Shown here piece by piece: positions 45,142 to 55,323 of a stretch of 64,000 nucleotides of DNA (position 1 is the stretch's first letter; every line of letters begins with the position of its first letter). The stretch is from Bostrychus sinensis (lineage: Eukaryota; Chordata; Actinopteri; Gobiiformes; Eleotridae). A program made the translations under genes and the position numbers. The stretch covers positions 372,001 to 436,000 of the forward strand of contig CM036256.1 in NCBI GenBank assembly GCA_020698575.1, read 5' to 3'. The notes beneath the pieces are model-generated. The model did no database searches. It saw only the letters and a list, made by a program, of their open reading frames with translations, and was not told the origin of the DNA.

Positions 45142-46804
45142 GAGAACACGGAGATGAGATACAGAAAAATGAAACTTGGACTGAGAGTTGGAGATGGGTG
45201 ACCCGGAGCGCAGGGCCTGGACCTGTGTGGAGGCCGTAAACCGGGCGCTAAGACTGTTAATGTGTGAAACCTGAGACCAGAGGACCGACCGGAGGAGCGG
45301 GAGATCCCAGGCAGGAGCAGCGGAGGAGGACGAGCTACAGTGAGCTAATGCTAGGCTAGCTTGCCAATTGCATCACACTCAACACTGGGAGCTGGATTTC
45401 AACACACTCAATGTTTTGGTAAACAGGCCTGCAACAGAGTTTTGTGCCTTTTCTTCTTCAGTCTGGGGATTCAAAAACCTGTGGAGTTCTGAGTAAACTG
45501 AACAAGACTGGCCTACGTTTTTTTGCCTAAAACTTTAGAACACTCTCTGGGTCCAGTTCTTTTAAAATAGGACATTGCACTTCATTTACCTGTTTCTGTG
45601 AACAAACCATAGCACGCCTCTGTTTAAACTTGCTGCTTGTTTACTCAGCGAGGTAAGTGGTGAGGGTGCTACACCAACTACAGTCCGTCTGTGAAAGCAT
45701 GGCAGACTGACCACCACAGCCCTCAGCCTGAGAGCTAAAACTAGCTCTGACGCTGCTGTAGAGGAGCACTTATGCAGGGACACTGCCACAAAGTGAAGCA
45801 CTGGAGGAATCTTGTAAGAAGTGGACAGGGTCGCTCCTCATGGATCCATGCTCACAGACTGTGCCAGGAGTTAGAACTGTGGCCACATCTGTTCTGTGTC
45901 TGATTCTTCTTGTGCTAAAACTATCTGGATGTTAGCGCTGTAGGCTAATTAAACATCCATCATCAGTGTTTATGTGACCTGCACTAACGTCCAGAGCTCA
46001 CCTCCTTCTCCCCAGGACTAAAGTCAAATAAAAGTAAGAAAGTTCCCAAATGAGCAGTAGAACACAAATACTGTCTGTGGTCCTGGTTGTTGGTGTAACA
46101 TTATTCAGTTAAACACTGCACAAACACAAGAGCTGCCCCAGTGGCACAGACACACAGAGGATTCTAACCAAAGACTATAAACAGCCTCTTCTCACAGCGT
46201 TCTTATGCTTTAGGCCAACAAATGTATTTTTACTCTTGTTAAGATTTGTTATTATTAAATTTGATGAATTCTGAGATGAATGAAATGATGCACAGACGTT
46301 TTTCTTTCCGCCTGTGCCCCAGTGCTGTGTGCGTTTGGACTCAGGCAGTACTCAGTACTTCATCAGTGAAAGGCAAACACAACGAGAGCCAATGAGTCAA
46401 AAAACGAGGTGGAAAATATAATTTAAATTCACTTTGATCTTTCTTTTATTGCATTAATTTACAGCATTTTTGGGATTTTTATAGAATTAATGTAGTAACC
46501 TATTTGAGCCGCCACTTCTGCCACTTCTGCCACTTCTGCCACCATTCAGTCTCCACCAGAGTGAAAGTGATGAATTATATCGACTAAAATATATGAGTCT
46601 AAGCTTCAGGTAAAACTTTACATCTGAACTGGGCCAAGGACAAAATATTATTGTTAGGAAGACATGATTTCATTTCTGTCTCATCACTGCTCATGCAAAA
46701 GAACCAAAAACCATCAAACCACATAAACCAGAGAGAGATGTGGGAGGAGCCAGACTGTAACTGAGGAACAGAGACAGACACTTGAGAGTATTTGAGTTTT
46801 TAAG
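45142..46804. other. intergenic, nothing firm
   Basis: 45180-45330 is GC-rich without a recognisable gene. A small CACTTCTGC repeat lies at 46507-46541. The last 70 bp carry the single-exon V 5' flank GGGAGGAGCCAGACTGTAAC. Confidence 0.4.
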
Positions 46805-47169
46805 ATGGAGTCTGCCCTGTGTACACTGCTCTCAGCTCTGGTTGTGCTCCTGTGTTCTTCCCCAGAGTGTAAAGGAGAAGACACAGTGACCCAGGCAGAA
46901 GGAGATGTCACTGCCACTCAAGGACTCACAGCCAACATAAACTGTACTTTTGAGACTGTGGACCGAAGTCCAACTCTGTTCTGGTACAGACATGAGGTTG
47001 GTAGTTTTCCAAAATACATGATGTTGAAATATGGGAGCGGACCCATAATAAAATCTCCAGAGTTCAGTAAAGCCAGGTTTGATGCTGAGCTGAAGGGGAA
47101 CTCTTTTCCTCTGAAGATCCAGGATGTTGATGTGAGAGACTCTGCTGTGTACTACTGTGCTCTGCAGCC
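46805..47169 (+). CDS. T-cell receptor V gene, family A, single exon
   Basis: MESALCTLL leader. CDR1 region ETVDRSPT. FR2 is unusual: LFWYRHEVGSFPKYMM, with His in place of the usual Gln after WYR. CDR2 region KYGSGPIIKS, FR3 RFDAELKGN, end YYCALQ. It is the A member of an A-B pair with 47341. Confidence 0.93.
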
Positions 47170-47254
47170 CACAGTGACAGGAAACACCAAAACTCTGAAC
47201 AAAAACCTCTGGAGCAAAGACAACACAATACTGCACTAGCTCCACTAGAGGGAG
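47170..47254 (+). promoter_or_regulatory. RSS and CTCF-like core after V at 46805
   Basis: Heptamer 47170-47176, 22-bp spacer, nonamer 47199-47207; CCACTAGAGGGAG at 47242-47254. Confidence 0.85.
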
Positions 47255-47340
47255 CTCTCACTGTGAAGCTTCAGACTAAACACAGACGCAGCAAACCCAA
47301 CTGTCAGTGTCAGAAACTCAGCAGACTTCAGAAACTTCAC

Positions 47341-47835
47341 ATGAGGATCACTCAGCTGTGTTTTGGACACATGTTTCCTTTAATGGCAGCACTGCTCCTG
47401 CTTTTGTTGAGTGGTAAGTCTTATTTAAACCTATGTTCACACTTTATTCCATCCACTGAACACTTACTGAAGCACAGAGCAAGAAGCAGCAGGAAATATG
47501 TTTCTAACTTCTACATTCATTTGTTTTCATGTAGGAGTCAGATGTGAAGAACTCACTCCACTAAAGACTGAGGTCTGGACTTCAGAAGGATCCTCTGTCT
47601 CTCTGGGATACTCTTATGGGAAAGAAGTTTCTGGTGGTGATGTTTTCTTCTGGTATCGACAAGATCCAGGAAAACAACCAACATTTATTTATTCTAATAC
47701 AGGAACAGGACTGGAAGCAAAAACAGAAATCCCTGGACTTTCTGTCCAAATTAGTGAAGACAAAAAGCGTCTCCATCTGCTCCTGTCGTCTGCTGCAGTG
47801 AGAGACTCTGCTGTGTACTACTGTGCTGTGAAGCC
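47341..47835 (+). CDS. T-cell receptor V gene, family B, split leader
   Basis: Exons 47341-47413 and 47535-47835. CDR1 region GKEVSGGDV, FR2 FFWYRQDPGKQPTFIY, CDR2 SNTGTGLEAK, end YYCAVK. LGYSY at the first Cys position. It is close to the D2 partner at 23505, with differences concentrated in CDR1/FR2 and the last codons (CAVK against CALQ). Confidence 0.9.
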
Positions 47836-47907
47836 CACAGTGACAGGAAACACCAAAACTCTGAATAAAAACCTCTGCACAGTACTCCACACATCCACTA
47901 GAGGGAG
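47836..47907 (+). promoter_or_regulatory. RSS (variant nonamer) and CTCF-like core after V at 47341
   Basis: Heptamer 47836-47842, 22-bp spacer, nonamer ATAAAAACC 47865-47873 (C to T at position 2); CCACTAGAGGGAG at 47895-47907. Confidence 0.85.
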
Positions 47908-49700
47908 ACTCTCTCACACAGCCACAGCTGGGCTCTGGGTGGTCTCACTGTTGAGTTTACAGACACTGTTCTGATTACTCTGGACTTTCTACTAAAGGCA
48001 GGGCCCAGAAGAGACTGATTCTCACAGAAGTGAAGTGATGTGTCAAAGACTGTCCATCAGGCTCTAGGAGCCAACCAGATGTGTGACTCTTAATAATCCA
48101 GAAGTGACTTTAGTGTGGAGGGAGCACAGGTGACACTCAGAGGAAAAGCCTGCAGCAGAATCAGACAGAGTCCATTTAGCTGAAGACCTAACATCAACCA
48201 TCAATCCCACAGCTGACACCGAGTACGCTCAGCAGTGCCTCCATCTTTTCTGCAGACTAAGGACAGCAGGCCTCTCCACATCTCATCTCACCATCTTTTA
48301 CAGAGGAACCATTAAAGACTTCTGTCATTCTGCCTTACTTCCTGGTTCAGAGGCAGCAGTGGACAGGAGAGGAAGCGGCTGAACAGGAACGGTAAAAACA
48401 GCAGCGCAGCTGTACAACCAACGCTGTGAGCTCTGAGCTGCCACAATAATCAAGGCCTTGTCAGCGTCCCACCACACATTCTCCCTGTGTCTGTCATCAT
48501 GCTGTCAGGAGGGAGCTATGGAGCATCAGCTGTAGGACCACACTGATCCTGAGCAGCTTCTCTCCATACGCTGATGTAGCACTGCTGTGGCACTAATAAC
48601 AAAGCTAGCAGCTAGAAGCTAGTTACTCTGCTGGATGTTACCAAGACTAGATGTAAATATGAGCTAGGTCAGAAGACTAGGAACCGACTGCTGGAGCTGA
48701 GGGTCAGTAATTAATAATGACAGACACAGGTTGAACTAGATCTATCTAACTTTTTATCACAAAAACCTTTTGCATCAGAACCTCAGCTGTAACATTATGT
48801 CACCTGCCTCATATTGTGGATGGACGATGCACTTTACACAAAGCAGATTACGACTGATATCTGTGTTTTATAAAAAGAGCCCAAAGAAATCAGCACCTGC
48901 TGCATTAAACAACTGGAGTGAGAAATTTAAAGCCTGTTTCCAGAAACAGCATCAAATACTTCATTTCTACACACAGGGTTTCTGCATGGCTCAACAATTT
49001 TAGACCTTTTTTAGACTTTTTTAAGACCATTGTTGAAGAAAATTAGGACCTAGTCCATAAACCTGCAGTGCACAAAAAGCTGAGTCATAAACGTGGCTGT
49101 GTTGTTTAATTGTGACGACTGATGACAGTGAGAGCCACAGAGCATTTTGTTTTTGATAAAAAATCTCAGCTCTCATATCAGCGACGATAACACGCCTTTG
49201 AGAATTTATATGGGCATTTTAGAAAACGCTATGAATGTAGTTAGTTACATTAAATGTATGTGACATATTTAAGACCTGTTTAAACAGATTTAAGACCTAG
49301 TTCTCCAAATCTCTGCAAATTTAAGACTTTTTAAGGCCTTAATTTCAGATCTTTAAATCTAAGACTTTTGTAGACAGTATACTGTAGAGCTAAACCCAAA
49401 AGTAGAAGAAATAGTTGAACCCATGTTAGAATCTGATCTTAACCTGCTGAGACTTCACTGAGTCCCTTTAATAACAACAAATAAAGATCCTCTAACTTGT
49501 ACTTGGGCGATGTTCTTCGTACAGCTGCCACCAGATTCAGATTTTTAAAGTGTGTGTACTGGTCTTTATCTGTGTGTAGTGCTGCAGGTACAGACAGCTG
49601 TTTCCTGTCAGGTGGGGCATGAGCAGCTTGTGTTTCTGTCATAAAGACACACTGTGAGGCCTCTGTACCATCTCCTGCTCAGTGGCCTCTCACTGCAGAC
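47908..49700. other. intergenic of D2 copy 2
   Basis: Same contents as 24072-25864; no gene. Confidence 0.45.
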
Positions 49701-50159
49701 ATGAAGCACTGGCTGAGAAACCTCCTGCTTCTGACTCTCTGGATAGGTAACTCTTTAAACCTACTGACTGTTCTCCTCCAACCAATCATCTTTATTGATC
49801 CATGTCTTCCTCTGCATGTTGTGTTCTTCCCCAGAGTGTAAAGGAGAAGACACAGTGACCCAGGCAGAAGGAGATGTCACTGCCACTCAAGGACTCACAG
49901 CCAACATAAACTGTACTTTTGACAGAAAGGAAACTTTTACCTACTATTTGTTCTGGTACAAACAAGAAGGACATGGAGCTCCAAAATACATGCTGAAGAA
50001 AATGAAAATGAAAGGTATATCAGGATGGTTTTCAACAGAAAAATCCACTGAGTTTGACAAAGACAGATTTGAAGTTGACGCTGAGCAGAACTCTTTTCCT
50101 CTGAAGATCCAGGATGTTGATGTGAGAGACTCTGCTGTGTACTACTGTGCTCTGCAGCC
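49701..50159 (+). CDS. T-cell receptor V gene, family A, split leader, mosaic CDRs
   Basis: Exon 1 49701-49746, intron 88 bp, exon 2 49835-50159. CDR1/FR2 start DRKETFTYYLFWYKQE is nearly that of the chimera genes at 19674 and 32751. From GHGAPKYMLKKMK onward it follows the gene at 22957, with an extra MK. FR3 RFEVDAEQN, end CALQ. Combining CDR1 of one gene with CDR2 of another fits gene conversion. It is the A member of an A-B pair. Confidence 0.93.
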
Positions 50160-50244
50160 CACAGTGACAGGAAACACCAAAACTCTGAACAAAAACCTCT
50201 GGAGCAAAGACAACACAATACTGCACTAGCTCCACTAGAGGGAG
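50160..50244 (+). promoter_or_regulatory. RSS and CTCF-like core after V at 49701
   Basis: Heptamer 50160-50166, 22-bp spacer, nonamer 50189-50197; CCACTAGAGGGAG at 50232-50244. Confidence 0.85.
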
Positions 50245-50330
50245 CTCTCACTGTGAAGCTTCAGACTAAACACAGACGCAGCAAACCCAACTGTCAGTGT
50301 CAGAAACTCAGCAGACTTCAGAAACTTCAC

Positions 50331-50825
50331 ATGAGGATCACTCAGCTGTGTTTTGGACACATGTTTCCTTTAATGGCAGCACTGCTCCTGCTTTTGTTGA
50401 GTGGTAAGTCTTATTTAAACCTATGTTCACACTTTATTCCATCCACTGAACACTTACTGAAGCACAGAGCAAGAAGCAGCAGGAAATATGTTTCTAACTT
50501 CTACATTCATTTGTTTTCATGTAGGAGTCAGATGTGAAGAACTCACTCCACTAAAGACTGAGGTCTGGACTTCAGAAGGATCCTCTGTCTCTCTGGGATA
50601 CTCTTATGGGAAAAAAGTTTCTATTGGGGATGAGTTTTATTGGTATCAACAATATCCAGGAAAACCACCAACATTTATTTATTCTCATTCTGGATCAGGA
50701 TCAAAAATAAAAGAAGAAATGCAGGGACTTTCTGTCCAAATTAGTGAAGACAAAAAGCGTCTCCATCTGCTCCTGTCGTCTGCTGCAGTGAGAGACTCTG
50801 CTGTGTACTACTGTGCTGTGAGGCC
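50331..50825 (+). CDS. T-cell receptor V gene, family B, split leader
   Basis: Exons 50331-50403 and 50525-50825. CDR1 region GKKVSIGDE, FR2 FYWYQQYPGKPPTFIY, CDR2 SHSGSGSKIKEE, end YYCAVR. LGYSY at the first Cys position. It is the intact duplicate of the frameshifted gene at 29247, which fixes the site of that deletion. Confidence 0.9.
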
Positions 50826-50897
50826 CACAGTGACAGGAAACACCAAAACTCTGAACAAAAACCTCTGCACAGTACTCCACACATCCACTAGAGGGAG
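50826..50897 (+). promoter_or_regulatory. RSS and CTCF-like core after V at 50331
   Basis: Heptamer 50826-50832, 22-bp spacer, nonamer 50855-50863; CCACTAGAGGGAG at 50885-50897. Confidence 0.85.
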
Positions 50898-51021
50898 TCA
50901 GAGCCTGCTTTGGTCTCACTGTAAACTGAGCAGATGATGAAGAGGAAGGGCCAATGAGGTGAAGCCCAGATCCATCAGAGTCTCAGTGTAGTTCCTCTCT
51001 CTGGTCCCTCTCACTGCAGAC

Positions 51022-51067
51022 ATGAAGCACTGGCTGAGAAACCTCCTGCTTCTGACTCTCTGGATAG
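51022..51067 (+). pseudogene. orphan V leader exon cut off by a LINE (second copy)
   Basis: MKHWLRNLL leader exon with donor GTAACT. The intron matches other split-leader genes up to CTCCTCCA, then LINE sequence begins. No V-exon was found before 54302. Confidence 0.85.
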
Positions 51068-51101
51068 GTAACTCTTTAAACCTACTGACTGTTCTCCTCC
51101 A

Positions 51102-52660
51102 TAGCTTTGGTCAGCTCGGAGGAGGAAAAGCTTTTAAAATTTGCCACCTAAACACTCGTAGTCTTGTCCCTAAATTGGATGAATTCTAAATGATACTTGT
51201 GCAAACAAAGGCACACATCATGGCAGTTTCTGATCCTGACTTACTCCTGCTGTCCCTGACTCTTTTCATTCAACTGCAAATTCTTCTCTCCATCATAAAG
51301 ACTGTGATGATAAAACTGGTGGTGGGGTTGCTGTCTATGTTTGTCAAAAATATGCACATACTATAATAAAAATCAAAGCAGACACTGAGTTCCCATCACT
51401 GTAACATATTTAAACTATAACACAAAGACCTGCCTCAGCTCTCTGGTCCAATCAAAGCAGTTAGGACAAAAGAGCGAGTTGTTCTTGGTGACTTTAATTT
51501 GGATTGGAACGACCGCTCATCAAAATCACTCAAAGCTATTGCCACAAAACTTGGTCTCAGTTAATCCAGGATCCTACAAGAATTGGAAAAACATGCAGCT
51601 CAGTCATTGACCTGATTTTAACAAATAACTCTTACAAATATGGATACTCTGGAGTAATAAACGCAGCAATTTCTTTCTCTTGTCTTTACTATTAAAAAAA
51701 TATATAACTGTTAAAGGACATGTAGGTCATCCGACTGTAAAAAAAATCCCAAACTCAAAGCAACCTCAGTTCAGTACTGAAATCAGTTCCATAAACTGGA
51801 GTGATGAAATATTCCTTGTGAATCCTGAACAAATTTTAGCAAATTTCCACACAAAAATATAGACAGTACGTAAAAAATTCCTTTCTGTCCAAAAAAATAA
51901 AAAGTCGTAGCAGCAAATTGCCCTGGATAAACCCAGAAATATTAAAACCTCTCAAGCAGAAAACTCAGAATCAAGTGTATTGTGGAACTATGTAAAACTA
52001 AAATGGCTTACTTTCAAAATAAAATAACTCAAGTGGCCTCAAACCCTAAAATCCTATGGCAAACTCTTAAAAACATAACTGGTGAGTACAAAAAGAACAA
52101 ATCAAATCAAATTCAGATTAATATCAATGGAGTTCTGATCACAGAACACAAAAAGACTGCAAGAGTTTTCAATGATTATTTTGTGACATTGGTAAATAAA
52201 ACAGTGAGCTGCTCGATAGTTGTCAGTATGGTTTTGTCCTAAACGTTCTCCCTGTCTGCATTATTATTGCTTACAGAACACATTTGATCTGCATTAAACA
52301 AAGGCCACCTGACAGGAGCTGTGTTCGCTGACTTCAGGAAAGCCTTCGATCCAGTAAACCATCAGATTTTGTTACAGAAGCTTGACTCATTTCACTTCTC
52401 CCCTCTGTAATACAACTGCTCTCGTCATATTTGAGTAACAGAGCTCAGGTTGTTAAAGTGGGACATGCTACATCTCCATCTTTACACTGTCAGAGGGGTG
52501 TGCCACAAGGCAGTGTTCTGGGCCCACTACTTTTTCTTCTCTATATTAATGACCTTCCTCTGGTCTGTATTTACTCTAAATGTTTATTGTATGCAGATGT
52601 CATTTTTAATCTGATCCAAATCCTAATCCTGTAAACTCTAAACTGACATCTGAGCTTCAA
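51102..52660 (+). mobile_element. degenerate LINE inserted in a V leader intron
   Basis: In order: endonuclease start (KICHLNTRSLVPKLDEF), endonuclease end (SSVIDLILTN near 51605), pre-RT (KILWQTLKNITGEY and FNDYFVTLVNK near 51982-52200), FADFRKAFDPVNHQ near 52330, GVPQGSVLGPLLF and LLYADV near 52500-52600. Stops and shifts are frequent. Its insertion destroyed the V gene that began at 51022. Confidence 0.7.
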
Positions 52661-54301
52661 AAATTACAGAGTTGGCAGACATTTCCTGTCTGTTTTATAA
52701 CTTCACCCAGTGAATGGTGAGAATTTCTCTCCATTAAACTCATATCTATCTTGACACTTCAGATGCAAACACAGCCTAAATGAGTTTGGTAGAGGTGTAC
52801 ACTGCTACAAGACTCTATGAATGCGTTTAATCAAGGTAAAAAAGAGCTCAGAAAAGTGGAGAATGTGCTTTTATTTCATAATTACACAGGAACTCCTGTT
52901 TAACTTCTGTATCTGTAAAGGAAGACAGAGAGAGATTATGACAAATTCTGATATTAAATGGTCTACACTGTATTATAAAGCTATTAGAGCGTTCATAATT
53001 GTAACTTTTACGATCGCACGTCACGTAAGGTGGCTCTTTATTTACAAATTCAATAAAAGCTATTCAGCTGTTAGTGTCCTGGTGCCCTGCTCTATGGCTA
53101 AAGACAGAGGCTTAATGACTTCTATTTCTTTACAGTCCTGTGGTAGCGACGTGGAGCAAAATCATTTAAGCAGCAATCACCTGAGGAAAAAGAGCCGATT
53201 AGAAAGAAGAATGTTATACTGCACAGAGACAGAGACTTGTCCCTGTAGTCATGTGATCCTGCTTCTGTCAGTGAACAGCTGGGTTAGGACGCATCTGATT
53301 GGTCAGTCGTCAAAATCTGAGCGTACTATTGGTTCATGAAGTGTAATCAGCCGCGGCGTTTGCCTGATAAAATAATGAGCTAAATGTATTGCGTTTGTAA
53401 AAATGTGCAGGATTTTCAAGTGGCCACAATGATAATATAACTGAGGATAATATACACTTTCTATTTGTCAAATTCTGTGTCCTCCCTCGATGGAGATCTA
53501 TATTTTCGATAACGAAAGCAGAAAGACAGCTTCGCCCCAGCGCCTCCTTCCTCTGGAGTCGGCCTCAACAGAGACACCTCTATAGCTAATGAACGTTTGT
53601 GTGGCTTTGATTTCATTTGTGCTTTTAATAAAGCAGCAGTACTTTGTGTTATTTGCATTATTTAGTTTATTTAACCCATTTAAAACTCTATTTATTTATG
53701 ATTTTATGTTGTAGTCTCTTGTTTTTTTAATCATTGTAACTCAGTGACCCCTTTGGGACACCTTCTGTTACCTTTTCTCTACATTTGACCTTTTTAATAA
53801 ACTGTCAATATTAGATACCATTTAAAAGTGGTTTCTGGTGTTTCCTTTCCCTTCCTCTGGACCAGAGCTGGTCGTAACACTCCACACTGACGTCACACAA
53901 AGGTCTTATCTCCTGAAGTTACTGCCTCTGGAGAACACACTAGGTCCAACAGAAGATACTCTGGTAAAGACAAAACTGTTCCACGAGCAGATGAAAGCAG
54001 GACTCAGACAGTAGGACAGTGCAGACAGGAAACACAAACTATGTCTTCACCACAGGAAAAAGCCAGAAATCTACTGATCAGCTGTTAGAATGGGAATGAC
54101 ACTTGTTCACTTTCTGCAACTGAGACTCAATTTACTAAAATACAAAAACTGCTTCACAGTCAAACCTGTTCCTCAGAAAAACTATACATAAAACCAGAAA
54201 GACACACTCATCCACACACACCCATAAGATACAGAAGTGGGAGGAGCCAGACTGTAACTGAGGAACAGAGACAGACACTTGAGAGTATTTGAGTTTTTAA
54301 G
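52661..54301. other. intergenic before V at 54302
   Basis: 52820-53340 has a 172-residue open frame with no recognisable domain. 53560-53845 matches 37200-37490. D4 begins near 53848, with a CRE-like TGACGTCA at 53888-53895. No gene is supported. Confidence 0.4.
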
Positions 54302-54663
54302 ATGGAGTCTGCCCTGTGTACACTGCTCTCAGCTCTGGTTGTGCTCCTGTGTTCTTCCCCAGAGTGTAAAGGAGAAGACACAGTGACCCAGGCAGAAGGA
54401 GATGTCACTGCCACTCAAGGACTCACAGCCAACATAAACTGTACTTTTGAAAGTCAGTATAAAAACAACTATTTGTTCTGGTACAAACAAGAAGGAGGTG
54501 TTCCACAGTATATGATGAAGAAATATGGGAATGGACCCATAGAAAAATCTCCAGAGTTCAGTAAAGCCAGGTTTGATGCTGAGCTGAAGGGGAACTCTTT
54601 TCCTCTGAAGATCCAGGATGTTGATGTGAGAGACTCTGCTGTGTACTACTGTGCTCTGCAGCC
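54302..54663 (+). CDS. T-cell receptor V gene, family A, single exon (duplicate)
   Basis: Same protein as the gene at 38420 except Lys for Glu in FSKARF. CDR1 ESQYKNNY, CDR2 region KYGNGPIEKS, end CALQ. It is the A member of the last A-B pair in the window. Confidence 0.93.
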
Positions 54664-54748
54664 CACAGTGACAGGAAACACCAAAACTCTGAACAAAAAC
54701 CTCTGGAGCAAAGACAACACAATACTGCACTAGCTCCACTAGAGGGAG
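54664..54748 (+). promoter_or_regulatory. RSS and CTCF-like core after V at 54302
   Basis: Heptamer 54664-54670, 22-bp spacer, nonamer 54693-54701; CCACTAGAGGGAG at 54736-54748. Confidence 0.85.
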
Positions 54749-54834
54749 CTCTCACTGTGAAGCTTCAGACTAAACACAGACGCAGCAAACCCAACTGTCA
54801 GTGTCAGAAACTCAGCAGACTTCAGAAACTTCAC

Positions 54835-55323
54835 ATGAGGATCACTCAGCTGTGTTTTGGACACATGTTTCCTTTAATGGCAGCACTGCTCCTGCTTTTG
54901 TTGAGTGGTAAGTCTTATTTAAACCTATGTTCACACTTTATTCCATCCACTGAACACTTACTGAAGCACAGAGCAAGAAGCAGCAGGAAATATGTTTCTA
55001 ACTTCTACATTCATTTGTTTTCATGTAGGAGTCAGATGTGAAGAACTCACTCCACTAAAGACTGAGGTCTGGACTTCAGAAGGATCCTCTGTCTCTCTGG
55101 GATACTCTTATGGGAAAGATCCAACTTCTTATGATTATTTCTTCTGGTATCGACAAAATCCAGGAAAACCTCCAGATTTCCTGATTTCTCATACTGGAGA
55201 TGGACGTTTCTTGAGACAGAACATAAAAGAACTGATGTTTTTTGTGAAAGATATAGACATCCATCTGCTCCTGTCGTCTGCTGCAGTGAGAGACTCTGCT
55301 GTGTACTACTGTGCTGTGAGGCC
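54835..55323 (+). CDS. T-cell receptor V gene, family B, split leader
   Basis: Exons 54835-54907 and 55029-55323 (two codons shorter than other B genes). CDR1 region GKDPTSYDY, FR2 FFWYRQNPGKPPDFLI, CDR2 SHTGDGRFLRQ. FR3 (KELMFFVKDIDIHLLLSS) is divergent. End YYCAVR. LGYSY at the first Cys position. Its D4 partner at 38953 shares leader, FR1 and 3' end, but CDR1 to FR3 has diverged strongly. It is the last V gene seen. Confidence 0.9.

Larger units (their letters stand above)
47206..49896. repeat. segmental duplication D2, copy 2
   Basis: Counterpart of 23370-26060, offset 23,836 throughout, with scattered substitutions. Confidence 0.9.
50160..51432. repeat. segmental duplication D3, copy 2
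   Basis: Counterpart of 29076-30347, with an intact B gene and a longer LINE remnant. Confidence 0.9.
53848..55118. repeat. segmental duplication D4, copy 2
   Basis: Counterpart of 37966-39236, offset 15,882. Confidence 0.9.

Noticed and set aside
52821..53339. 172-residue + strand frame upstream of the last V pair
   Set aside because: No domain, no homologous frame in the related D4 flank and no splice context; probably chance.
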